Source of the DNA: Sphaerochaeta sp. Phil3
Lineage (GTDB): Bacteria > Spirochaetota > Spirochaetia > Sphaerochaetales > Sphaerochaetaceae
Assembly: GCA_001940825.1 (NCBI GenBank)
Contig: MSGT01000016.1
Location: forward strand, 1 to 48,673
Direction: 5' to 3'
DNA length: 48,673 bases
Positions within the stretch are counted from its first letter, which is position 1; the number at the start of each line of letters is the position of its first letter. The position numbers and the translations under genes are program-made. Of the stretch, positions 23,739-32,407 are shown in pieces. The notes beneath the pieces were generated by a model. That model worked only from the letters and a program-made list of their open reading frames with translations, made no database searches and had not been told where the DNA came from.

Positions 23739-24620
23739 GTGAAAAAAAACAAGTGGTACATCATTATGATGATTCCTGCCCTTCTTTTCATAGGAATCTT
23801 TATATACTACCCCCTTGTCAAAGGGGTTCAGATGGCATTTCAGAACTACAATCTGTTCAATCTGAATGACATTCACTACATTGGACTTGAGAACTTCAAG
23901 AAGATAGTCACCAGCACAAGCGTAAGCTTCTGGCAAATCCTCAGAAACACATTCGTATGGGTGTTCTTCTCCCTCATATTCCAATTCCTGCTTGGTTTTC
24001 TGCTTGCCATGATGCTGAGAAAGCCTTTCAGGGGAAGAAGCATATACTGCGGCTTCGTCTTCTACACATGGGCTCTCTGCGGCTTTGCCATAGGCCTTAT
24101 ATGGTCATGGCTCTTCAACGGCCAGTTTGGAGTCATAAACGACCTTCTGATGAAGGTAGGACTTATAAAGAACAATATAGGATGGCTGTCCGAACCAGGC
24201 GTTGCAATGGTGAGCGTCATCATAACCAACGTATGGTACGGAGTGCCGTACTTTGGAATAATGCTTTTGGCGGCGCTTCAGTCCGTTCCAAACGAACTTT
24301 ACGAGGCTGCGACCATAGACGGCTGCACAGGCATACAGCAGCTCTTCTATGTAACCATACCATACATAAAGCCAACGATCATCAGCACCGTCCTGCTAAG
24401 GACGATGTGGATCGTCAACTTCCCTGACATCATCTATGCAATGACGCAGGGAGGCCCAATCAACTCCACCAACATCCTTGCATCCCACATGGTCACAAAG
24501 GTGTTCACGGAATATGACTACGGCCAAGGCTCGGCCATAGGAGTCATCATCATGGTGATCCTCCTTCTCTACTCTATCATCTACCTCAAGGTGATGAAAT
24601 CCACGGAGGACGACATATGA
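23739..24620 (+). CDS. Sugar ABC transporter permease (MalF/UgpA type)
   Basis: A 293-residue inner-membrane protein with six predicted helices and the EAA loop (NELYEAATIDGCTGIQQLFYVTIP) that docks the ATPase. The start is a GTG at 23739 with GGGAGG four bases upstream. It overlaps the next permease by 4 bases. No ATPase gene is in the cluster, so a shared MsmX/MalK-type ATPase encoded elsewhere is expected, as for many family-1 sugar importers. Confidence 0.93.
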   Translation: MKKNKWYIIMMIPALLFIGIFIYYPLVKGVQMAFQNYNLFNLNDIHYIGLENFKKIVTSTSVSFWQILRNTFVWVFFSLIFQFLLGFLLAMMLRKPFRGRSIYCGFVFYTWALCGFAIGLIWSWLFNGQFGVINDLLMKVGLIKNNIGWLSEPGVAMVSVIITNVWYGVPYFGIMLLAALQSVPNELYEAATIDGCTGIQQLFYVTIPYIKPTIISTVLLRTMWIVNFPDIIYAMTQGGPINSTNILASHMVTKVFTEYDYGQGSAIGVIIMVILLLYSIIYLKVMKSTEDDI

Positions 24621-25465
24621 TGGCAGGAAGAAAAGCAAAGAACACAATAGGAGCAATAGTCAGAGTCATAATACTCACGGCCTTCCTTCTTGCGGCCATC
24701 CTGCCGCTTTTCTGGATATTCATAACAAGCCTCAAAAGCGCAAAGGAGCTGTATGCACTGCCCCTCATCTACTGGCCAAAGGAACCATCGTTTGCGGCGT
24801 ACAAGAAGCTTTTCACCTACAGCAACTTTGGAGTCTACTTCCTGAACTCCCTCAAAGTCACACTTGTAGCATCCGTAGGCGCAATGGCGGTGGCGATATG
24901 CAGTGGGTTCGCCCTTTCAAGACTCAGGGCCCAGAAGCTCAAGGGGAAGATTGAAATTCTCATGTATTTCACCCAAACCGTGCCATCGTTCATGCTTATG
25001 GTCCCCCTTTTCATGATGTTCTCCAAGCTCAAGCTGGTGGACAACCACATATCACTTAGCACCATATACATAGCAACCGTAGTGGCGTTCTGTACGATCA
25101 TGGCAAGAAGCTTCTTCGACAGGATTCCAGCAAGCCTGGAGGAAGCGGCCAAGATAGACGGATGCAATCTATTCCAGTCGATCATCCATGTGGTTCTGCC
25201 AACCACGCTCCCTGGGATAGCCGCCATATTCTGCTTTGCGTTCATAAACATATGGAACGAGCTGTTCATATCGGTCATGATCATAAACAAGACGAGCAAG
25301 TACACCGTACCGGTTGCGCTCAACTCGTTCATATCCAAGGCCGGTGTAAGCTGGGACCTCATGAGCGCAGGCATAGTCGTGGCCCTGCTCCCAACGATGA
25401 TAGTCTTTGGAATAGGACAGAAATACATCGTTGCAGGCCTTACGGAAGGTGGAGTCAAAGGCTGA
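24617..25465 (+). CDS. Sugar ABC transporter permease (MalG type)
   Basis: A 282-residue second permease with six helices and the EAA loop (LEEAAKIDGCNLFQSIIHVVLP). ATG at 24617 overlaps the upstream stop, showing coupling. It pairs with the upstream permease to form the channel of the importer. Confidence 0.93.
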   Translation: MMAGRKAKNTIGAIVRVIILTAFLLAAILPLFWIFITSLKSAKELYALPLIYWPKEPSFAAYKKLFTYSNFGVYFLNSLKVTLVASVGAMAVAICSGFALSRLRAQKLKGKIEILMYFTQTVPSFMLMVPLFMMFSKLKLVDNHISLSTIYIATVVAFCTIMARSFFDRIPASLEEAAKIDGCNLFQSIIHVVLPTTLPGIAAIFCFAFINIWNELFISVMIINKTSKYTVPVALNSFISKAGVSWDLMSAGIVVALLPTMIVFGIGQKYIVAGLTEGGVKG

Positions 25466-25517
25466 TCCAAAGGATTTCAAAGAACAGCTTCAACACAAAG
25501 AGAAAGGAGTTCAAAGC

Positions 25518-26708
25518 ATGGGAGAGAATAAAAAGGAAGCATTCAGGGAAACCACAGACATACTGCACCACATGGGGGAGCATGACCTGCCGTTTGGAGC
25601 GGTGAGCCCTCCAATCTTCCAGTCCTCGATCTTCAGCTTCAAGGATTTCGACGCCTTCCAGGACGCACTTGCGGACGAGCCGTCGCATTTCATCTATTCA
25701 AGAGGCAACAATCCAACGGTGAACCTGTGCGAAGAGAAGCTTGCGGCTCTTGAACACGGAGAGGCGGCAAAGCTGGTCTCAAGCGGTGTAGCGGCCATCT
25801 CGACGGCACTTTTCAGCTGTCTCAAGGGAGGAGACCACATCATAATGGTCCAGGACTCCTACGACTGGGCCCAGTACATAGTACGCACGTACCTCTCACG
25901 CTACGGCATAGAACACACATTCGTGGAAGGCAAGGACATAAAGGACTTCGAAGAGGCCATTCGCCCGAACACGCGCGTCATCTACCTTGAAAGCCCAACT
26001 TCTTTCACATTCAAGCTGCAGAACCTAAGACAGGTCGCCAGCCTTGCGAAAACCCACGGCATCAAGACGATCATAGACAACACCTGGGCCACCCCTCTGT
26101 TCCAAAACCCGCTTGATATGGGCATAGACCTTGTAGTCCATTCCGCCACGAAGTACATAGGGGGCAATTCCGATATCGTTGCCGGGGTCATAGTTGGAAA
26201 ACGCAAGGAGGACATAGTCCACCTGTTCCAGATGGAATTCCTTCCACTGGGCCCCACTCCCGACCCGTTCATGGCATGGCTCATACTAAGGAACCTAAGG
26301 ACGCTCCACATAAGGATGCCGGTACACTACGACAACGCCCTCACCATAGCCAAATGGCTTGAAGGAAGGAACGAAGTGGAATCCGTACTGTATCCAATGC
26401 TACCATCCTACGAACAGTACGAGCTTGCAAGAAAGCAGATGCAAGGCGGAAGCGGCCTCTTCTCCTTTAGGCTCAAGACCCGTGATGTAGAGAAGGTCAA
26501 ACGATTCACAAACAGCCTCTACTACTTCAAGAAGGCGGTGAGCTGGGGAGGCTACGAAAGCCTTGTGTTCCCCGCCGCTACGCATTTCAAGAAGGGGGAA
26601 CCTGTGCCGGAGGACAGAGTCAGCCTCATAAGGGTCCACATTGGACTTGAAGACAAGAACACCCTAATTGAGGATCTTGAAAAAGCCTTCAAGGCAATGG
26701 AAGAGTAA
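25518..26708 (+). CDS. PLP-dependent Cys/Met metabolism family enzyme
   Basis: A 396-residue fold-type I PLP enzyme of the cystathionine gamma-synthase/beta-lyase family. The PLP-binding lysine is Lys212 in SATKYIGG, the cofactor-ring Asp187 is in IIDNTWATP, and YSRGNNPT and SSGVAAIS are further family motifs. The reaction (C-S lyase, gamma-synthase or another gamma-replacement) cannot be settled from sequence. AAAGGAG lies eight bases before the ATG. It lies within the sugar operon, 52 bases after the permease and 9 bases before the mannosidase, an unexpected place for a sulfur amino-acid enzyme; it may act on an amino-acid-linked glycan or simply be co-transcribed. Confidence 0.88.
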   Translation: MGENKKEAFRETTDILHHMGEHDLPFGAVSPPIFQSSIFSFKDFDAFQDALADEPSHFIYSRGNNPTVNLCEEKLAALEHGEAAKLVSSGVAAISTALFSCLKGGDHIIMVQDSYDWAQYIVRTYLSRYGIEHTFVEGKDIKDFEEAIRPNTRVIYLESPTSFTFKLQNLRQVASLAKTHGIKTIIDNTWATPLFQNPLDMGIDLVVHSATKYIGGNSDIVAGVIVGKRKEDIVHLFQMEFLPLGPTPDPFMAWLILRNLRTLHIRMPVHYDNALTIAKWLEGRNEVESVLYPMLPSYEQYELARKQMQGGSGLFSFRLKTRDVEKVKRFTNSLYYFKKAVSWGGYESLVFPAATHFKKGEPVPEDRVSLIRVHIGLEDKNTLIEDLEKAFKAMEE

Positions 26709-26717
26709 CGAGAAGCG

Positions 26718-29699
26718 ATGATCTACAAGAAAGCAGAGAAGAGAATAGACGCCATAATGGCGCAGCTGAAAGGTCGGATGACCCATGAACTGGACATCTC
26801 CAGAAACCTAGTGTGGCGAACAGCCTCCACGAAGGAGACCTACGGAGACGTTCCAGCCGGAGAGGAACTCAAATGGAAGAGGATTCCAGGATTCCCGTTC
26901 GAATACGGCAGGCCATGGACGAACTTCTGGTTCTCCTGCTCCGTGGATTGCGAAGAAATGGCAAAGGAAAGAGACGAAGACCTCTATCTTGAACTCCTTA
27001 CAGAGACGGACACGATGGTATACCTTGATGGAAAGCCACAAGGTGCGACGAACCCTTTCCACCCTCTTCTCAAGCTGAACCAATTCATCCAAGAAGGAAA
27101 GGACACCTTTGAGATAAAGGCCGAATCCTGGGGAGGGCATTTCTTCCCTGGCTACCATCCTTCAGAGGGAGGACGGGTCATGACAGCCGTGGCAGTGAAG
27201 AAGAAAGCCTACCCTTTGCTGCTATCCCGTCCAAGGATCCTTGCAAAGAACGATGCAATATGGAACCTCTACTACGATGTTGCTGTGCTGCGGGGCTTGA
27301 GCCGCACCCTTGACGAAAACAGCCTTCACTACATGAAGATCGTATCTATTCTCCACAACAGCCTTCTGCAGTTGGACTTCTCCTGCAATGATGAGGAATT
27401 GGAGGAACAGACAAACGAGTCCAGAGCCTTGATAAAGCCCCTATTGGAAGCGAAGAACGGCACGATATCGCCTCAGGTGATATCCGTTGGCAACGCCCAC
27501 CTTGACCACGCTTGGCTGTGGCCAATAGCCGAAACCACGCGAAAGGCTGCAAGAACCGCACTCAACATGACGAACTACGCCATCGAATTCAAAGACTTCT
27601 CGTTCATGTTCACACAGCCTGTGCAAATGCTTGCAGTGAAGGAGCAGTACCCTTCTGTATACGAAAGGGTACTTGATGCATACAGGCAGGGCAGATGGGA
27701 GCCTCAGGGGACAAGCTGGGTGGAACCGGACTGTATGCTGCCTTGCGGAGAGGCTTTCATTAGGCAGTTCATAGAAGGGCTCAAAGCCAACAGAGAGCTC
27801 TATCCAGGCTACAAAGGCAAGGTCTTCTGGATTCCGGACTCGTTTGGATACAACGCCCAGCTTCCGCAGATCCTCAAGGGATGCGGCATGAAATACTTTG
27901 TAACAAGCAAGATAGGATGGAACGACACCAACGCCTTTCCCTACGACTTGTTCGTTTGGGAAGGTATAGACGGGACCAAGATACCCGCACACATGATAAT
28001 TGGCGCATACGAAGGAAAGAACGAACCTGAACAGATACAGCAATGCTGGGACAAGATACGCCACAAGGACCTCCAACCCATACTCATGAGGAGCATAGGC
28101 GAAGGCGATGGAGGTGGAGGAACCATGCTGGAGGACCTTGAGCAAATGCAAAGGGAGCATGACCTACAGGGTCTTCCACGCAACCGTTGGGGAAGGCTTG
28201 AAAATGCCATGGATGAAATATTCACTGCATCACCTCCTTCCACCCTACCTATCTACAAAGGAGAGCTGTACCTTGAACTTCATAGGGGGACATACACGGT
28301 CCAAGCTGACATAAAGAAAGGTAACAGAGCCCTTGAGACGGCGCTTCACAATGCAGACTATCTGCTGGCCATGGTGTTCGCCAACGAAGGGATGTCCAAG
28401 CGAGTCAGGGACGCAAAGGTCCTTATAAACAAGGCATGGAGGGAGCTGCTTACGAACCAGTTCCACGACATACTTCCAGGCTCGTGCATAAACAAGGCCA
28501 TGGAGGAGGCAAAGGATTCCTACAGGAAAGCCCTTGGTACTGTGAAAAGAGCAATGGAACTGCTTCAGGATGACAATGTTCCAAAAAGAACGTTTGATCT
28601 GACCTGCACTCCGCCGGCAACGATAAAAAGGAAGGTCTCAAGGACATCGGCCTGCATCGTGGAGGGAAGTACGATAAGGACTCCGTGGTGCGAAATGCAG
28701 CTTGACGGATATGGTGGGATTGAATCCCTCCTCACGGTGAATGGAAATGGGGTACGACGCGAGATTGCAGGCGAAGGGAAAAGTCTGAACACGATAACGC
28801 TGTCCCAGGATACGACCATCAACTGGGATGCGTGGGACATGGAGTACGATACGTTGGCAGGACGTACCCGCATAGAGAAGCCGGTTGGGATCGAAATTGA
28901 GACCAATGGAGGAAATGCAGTTGTCAGAATGCGATACAGGCTTTCCGAAAGGTCGTCTCTTAGCCAGACCATGACGGTGCATGCGAACGAACGCAGGATT
29001 GATTTCGATACAGTTGTCGATTGGCACGAAGAACACAAGATCCTGCGTGCGGAGTTCCCTACGACTATTCAGGCCCCAAGCGCCCAGTTCGCCGTTCCAT
29101 TTGGTCATGTGGATAGGTCAACGACGGAGAACACTTCCATAGAGAGGGCGCAGTTCGAGGTTCCCGCCCATCGTTGGGTTCATCTTGGAGATGCATCTGC
29201 ATCGTGCATATTGGCAAGTGCATCCAAGTATGGCTACAGGGTCAAGGCTGGGGAGATGAGCATATCGCTTCTTAGGAGTCCAAGTGCACCGGATCCCAAG
29301 GCTGACATGGGCAGGCACGAATTCAGCTACAGTTTCTTCGTCGAAGAAGGCTCCAACAAAGGATTGGAAAAGGCTGTGGACGACGGGTACGGAGTATCGA
29401 ATCCCCCTGTGGGTATTTCAACGAACGCAACGCTTCCAATAACCGCTTCGACCGTCTGCGGCAAGGTTGTACTTGAAACCGTAAAGATAAGCGAGAAAGA
29501 GGACGGAATAGTCCTTCGTTTCTACGAAGCCCTTGGTGCTGTTGGAATCCTGGACCTTTCGAATTTCGATTCCTCAGTTTTCAAGAGGGTGTATGAATGC
29601 GACATGATTGAGGAGAACTTCACAGAGATTGAAAAAAAGGACCTCGAAAGGCTGGAGTTCCAACCGTTCAAGGTCCGTAGCTTCCTGTTCAGAAAGTAG
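26718..29699 (+). CDS. GH38 alpha-mannosidase
   Basis: A 993-residue glycoside hydrolase family 38 enzyme. The zinc site AHLDHAWLWP (His261, Asp263) and the nucleophile Asp374 in WIPDSFGYN are clear, followed by the helical domain and the long beta C-terminal domains. There is no signal peptide, so it is cytoplasmic and would cleave imported alpha-mannosides. It follows the PLP gene by nine bases with only a weak ribosome binding site (GAGAAG). Its location after the sugar importer suggests the importer brings in mannose-containing oligosaccharides. Confidence 0.95.
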   Translation: MIYKKAEKRIDAIMAQLKGRMTHELDISRNLVWRTASTKETYGDVPAGEELKWKRIPGFPFEYGRPWTNFWFSCSVDCEEMAKERDEDLYLELLTETDTMVYLDGKPQGATNPFHPLLKLNQFIQEGKDTFEIKAESWGGHFFPGYHPSEGGRVMTAVAVKKKAYPLLLSRPRILAKNDAIWNLYYDVAVLRGLSRTLDENSLHYMKIVSILHNSLLQLDFSCNDEELEEQTNESRALIKPLLEAKNGTISPQVISVGNAHLDHAWLWPIAETTRKAARTALNMTNYAIEFKDFSFMFTQPVQMLAVKEQYPSVYERVLDAYRQGRWEPQGTSWVEPDCMLPCGEAFIRQFIEGLKANRELYPGYKGKVFWIPDSFGYNAQLPQILKGCGMKYFVTSKIGWNDTNAFPYDLFVWEGIDGTKIPAHMIIGAYEGKNEPEQIQQCWDKIRHKDLQPILMRSIGEGDGGGGTMLEDLEQMQREHDLQGLPRNRWGRLENAMDEIFTASPPSTLPIYKGELYLELHRGTYTVQADIKKGNRALETALHNADYLLAMVFANEGMSKRVRDAKVLINKAWRELLTNQFHDILPGSCINKAMEEAKDSYRKALGTVKRAMELLQDDNVPKRTFDLTCTPPATIKRKVSRTSACIVEGSTIRTPWCEMQLDGYGGIESLLTVNGNGVRREIAGEGKSLNTITLSQDTTINWDAWDMEYDTLAGRTRIEKPVGIEIETNGGNAVVRMRYRLSERSSLSQTMTVHANERRIDFDTVVDWHEEHKILRAEFPTTIQAPSAQFAVPFGHVDRSTTENTSIERAQFEVPAHRWVHLGDASASCILASASKYGYRVKAGEMSISLLRSPSAPDPKADMGRHEFSYSFFVEEGSNKGLEKAVDDGYGVSNPPVGISTNATLPITASTVCGKVVLETVKISEKEDGIVLRFYEALGAVGILDLSNFDSSVFKRVYECDMIEENFTEIEKKDLERLEFQPFKVRSFLFRK

Positions 29700-29707
29700 C
29701 TTTTAGA

Positions 29708-29738
29708 AGATAGCGTCAACCTCTCATTGGCGCTATCT
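29708..29738. terminator. Inverted repeat between convergent genes
   Basis: AGATAGCG (29708-29715) and CGCTATCT (29731-29738) form an 8-bp stem over the convergent ends of the mannosidase and oxidoreductase genes. There is no long T-run on either side, so it is only a candidate bidirectional terminator. Confidence 0.4.
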
Positions 29739-31002
29739 CTATGCTCTCTCCGTTTTCAAGTCTGGACTTCTCCGCCGCAAGGGCGACGAGATGGCTCTCG
29801 ACGCTGGTCTCAAGGGTTGTGATGGTACCATCAGGCTCCTTACCCTGCATGAGATCCACGAACTGCTCCATAAGAAGTCTATCCCCTCCGCCATGACCGG
29901 CGAAATCCTTCTCCTCCTTGCCAAGGTCTATGACCTGTGGCTCCTTTCCAAAGACCCCTATCCTAATCCTGTTTTCATGCATGTCGCCCCAAAGGTCTCC
30001 AAGGGTTCCCATGACCTTTATGGTCCTTCCTCCAATGCTGGTGAAGGCGCTCATGGTAAGGGACAACGAAGCACCGCCCTCCATTTGCATATTCACTATC
30101 TGGTGATCTACGACATCGTTGTCACAATGGAACACACATCTACCATAAGGGCCTGTTTCTATGGCATGACGGATTTTTTCCTCTGTAGGATTCTCCGCCA
30201 GGACATCAATTGGCCATTCTACGTTTCCACACAGGATTCCAGTATCCTTGTTTGTAAGGTATATCTTCTCGGCATCGTAAGGACAGCTTTCCTTTGCCTT
30301 GCATCCTTGGGTGCATCTCAAGGCTGCTCCTTCAGGAGCGTTTGACTTCTTGAAATACATGAGCGATCCATAGGAGGATACGCGTTCGCACTTCTTGCCG
30401 CACAGCCACACAAGATAGTCCAAATCGTGGCAGCACTTTGCAAGGATCATTGGACTTGTGTCCTCCTCCCTTCTCCAATTGCCCCTTACGAAGCTGTGGG
30501 CCTGATGCCAATACCTTACGTTCTCAAGCGCCTGTATGGACACAATCTCTCCAAGGACTCCGCTGTCAATCGTCTTCTTTATCGTCTGGAAAAATGGCGT
30601 GTACCTAAGCACGTGACACACAACTACACGCCTTCCATTCTCACGCGCAACCTTGGTGATCTCCTGCAAATCCTCCAGCTTTGGAGAGATGGGCTTCTCC
30701 ATCATGACATCGTAGCCCTTCTTCAAAGCCGCCACGGCATGTGGAACGTGCTGTCTGTCCTGAGTGCATACAAGCATTGCATCCGCAAGCCTTGGCATTG
30801 CAAGCATGGCTTCAGCACTTGGAAAGCGCATCTCGTCAGGAACTCCGTGGGCATCACCGGCAAGAGCCAACCTCTCTGGATCTATGTCTGCAACGGCAAC
30901 GACCTTTGCGCGGTCCTTCATGTTCAAAAGCTCAAGACCATAGGCGTTCTTACCCCTTGATCCAACGCCGGCAATGGCAATGCGGACGATCTTTCCACTC
31001 AT
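29716..31002 (-). CDS. Gfo/Idh/MocA family oxidoreductase with cysteine-rich insert
   Basis: A 428-residue NAD(P)-binding oxidoreductase. The Rossmann motif AIAGVGSRG is N-terminal, the EKPI segment (MEKPISPK) carries the catalytic Lys, and HDLDYLVWLCG contains the substrate-site His/Asp. A mid-protein insert has cysteines in the pattern CTQGCKAKESCPYDA, which I have seen in a subfamily of unknown specificity. It probably oxidises or rearranges a sugar or cyclitol. It is convergent with the mannosidase and divergent from the kinase gene, with AAGGAG nine bases before the ATG. Confidence 0.9.
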   Translation of the reverse strand: MSGKIVRIAIAGVGSRGKNAYGLELLNMKDRAKVVAVADIDPERLALAGDAHGVPDEMRFPSAEAMLAMPRLADAMLVCTQDRQHVPHAVAALKKGYDVMMEKPISPKLEDLQEITKVARENGRRVVVCHVLRYTPFFQTIKKTIDSGVLGEIVSIQALENVRYWHQAHSFVRGNWRREEDTSPMILAKCCHDLDYLVWLCGKKCERVSSYGSLMYFKKSNAPEGAALRCTQGCKAKESCPYDAEKIYLTNKDTGILCGNVEWPIDVLAENPTEEKIRHAIETGPYGRCVFHCDNDVVDHQIVNMQMEGGASLSLTMSAFTSIGGRTIKVMGTLGDLWGDMHENRIRIGVFGKEPQVIDLGKEEKDFAGHGGGDRLLMEQFVDLMQGKEPDGTITTLETSVESHLVALAAEKSRLENGESIEIAPMRG

Positions 31003-31026
31003 ACAGCTGCACTCCTTTCATGATCC

Positions 31027-31055
31027 TTGAATCACCGTTCCTCCAATCATTATAC
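31027..31055 (+). promoter_or_regulatory. Promoter for the hexosamine-kinase-like gene
   Basis: TTGAAT (31027-31032), a 17-base spacer and TTATAC (31050-31055). The leader to the ATG at 31089 would be about 27 bases. Confidence 0.45.
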
Positions 31056-31088
31056 CAAACAACTTGGAAAATGCATTACAATTGTTTC

Positions 31089-32207
31089 ATGGACAAACGG
31101 ATAACGAACAGCTACACAGCAACCATACTCAACGCCTTTGGAATCCACGAAGAACCCTCCTGCGTCAAAGAACTCACAAACGGCAACATAAACGGGACGT
31201 TCCGCATCGAGATGCCAACAGGCCACGGCTACATCCTCCAAAGCGTCAATACGGGCATATTCAAAGACCCATACTCCATGATGCGCAACATAGACCTTGT
31301 CACAGACCACATACGAAGAACAGTCATTGCAGAGGGGCTGGACCCATCCCGCGCCACACTCAACTTCCATCACACCCAAGAAGGTGCCCTCCTGTTTCCG
31401 CACGAAGACCATCTCTTTCGCCTTGCAGACTACATCCACGACAGCATGGCCTTCAACACAAAGGCCGATACCTCTGTGCTCGCCAAGGCAGGCGAAGGCT
31501 TTGGCCGATTCGAAGCCCAACTTGCAAACTTCGATGCCTCCCTGCTTTCAGAGACGATTCCAAACTTCCACAACACGAAGCTAAGAATAGAGAGTTTTGA
31601 AAGAACCGTTGAAGAAAATCCTTGCGGAAGGCTTGCAGAATGTGAAAGAGAGGTGTCGCACATTCTAGACAACAAAAAGGAATCAAGCGTTCTGTGCAAG
31701 CTGATAGAGAACGGAGAACTGCCGCTCAGGGTGACCCACAACGACACCAAGACGAACAACGTGCTTTTCGATAGGAATACGCATGAATTTCTTGCAGTCA
31801 TAGATCTGGACACCGTCATGCCAGGACTGTTGGCCTATGATGCGGCAGACACGATAAGGTTCTCTGCAAACACAGCAGAAGAGGATGAAAAGGACCTCTC
31901 AAAGGTGTCTCTGGACCTGTCCCTATACGAAGCTTTTCTCATGGGCTTCCTTGGAAAGACAGCCTGTTTCATGACAAGGCTCGAAAAAGAAACGCTTGTA
32001 CTTGGAATCCAGACCATCGTATATGAACAGGCCCTTAGGTTCCTGGACGACTACATTGCTGGAGACAAGTACTACAAGACCTCAAAGCCAAGGCAGAACC
32101 TTGACAGGGCCCGCTGTCAGCTGGCCCTGTACGACGACATGAAGAGAAAGGAATTGCAGATGCATTCGATAGCCCGCGGAATTATTAGGGCTAACCTTGG
32201 ATGTTGA
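31089..32207 (+). CDS. Aminoglycoside-phosphotransferase-fold sugar kinase (N-acetylhexosamine 1-kinase-like)
   Basis: A 372-residue APH-fold kinase. The nucleotide loop lies around NGNINGTFRI, the catalytic loop is VTHNDTKTNNVLFD (Asp acting as base, Asn binding metal), and VIDLDTVMPG is the DFG-like metal site. Length and the N-terminal half resemble NahK, which phosphorylates GlcNAc/GalNAc at C1. With the mannosidase, importer and alpha-galactosidase it fits salvage of host-type glycans. The start at 31089 is preferred; ATG 31071 is in frame, and neither has a strong ribosome binding site. The 3' end overlaps the convergent small gene by 17 bases. Confidence 0.82.
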   Translation: MDKRITNSYTATILNAFGIHEEPSCVKELTNGNINGTFRIEMPTGHGYILQSVNTGIFKDPYSMMRNIDLVTDHIRRTVIAEGLDPSRATLNFHHTQEGALLFPHEDHLFRLADYIHDSMAFNTKADTSVLAKAGEGFGRFEAQLANFDASLLSETIPNFHNTKLRIESFERTVEENPCGRLAECEREVSHILDNKKESSVLCKLIENGELPLRVTHNDTKTNNVLFDRNTHEFLAVIDLDTVMPGLLAYDAADTIRFSANTAEEDEKDLSKVSLDLSLYEAFLMGFLGKTACFMTRLEKETLVLGIQTIVYEQALRFLDDYIAGDKYYKTSKPRQNLDRARCQLALYDDMKRKELQMHSIARGIIRANLGC

Positions 32208-32391
32208 TGCCCCTATCCCTGCACAGGGCCTCTATGCTCCTGTCGTATGTGGCCTCTGCAGCAGTAGAGAAGAAACAGCCAGGAACACCCTCGTTGTTGT
32301 CGCGGTGATGTGCAACGCACTCGCAGCACCTGCCGTGGCGTGGGCAGTCGAAGGTGCAGGGACAGGGACGATTGTTACTACAGACACTCAT
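32191..32391 (-). CDS. Small cysteine-rich protein (DUF6485-like)
   Basis: A 66-residue protein with clustered metal-ligand residues: CPCTFDCPRHGRCCECVAHHR and a C-terminal GCFF. The spacing suggests a zinc-binding domain, and I recall the pattern from DUF6485. There is no signal peptide. The start at 32391 has GGAGG eight bases upstream. It follows the large transporter fusion gene by 16 bases and may be the last gene of that operon. Function is unknown. Confidence 0.75.
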   Translation of the reverse strand: MSVCSNNRPCPCTFDCPRHGRCCECVAHHRDNNEGVPGCFFSTAAEATYDRSIEALCRDRGINIQG

Positions 32392-32407
32392 TTTCAATTC
32401 CTCCAAA

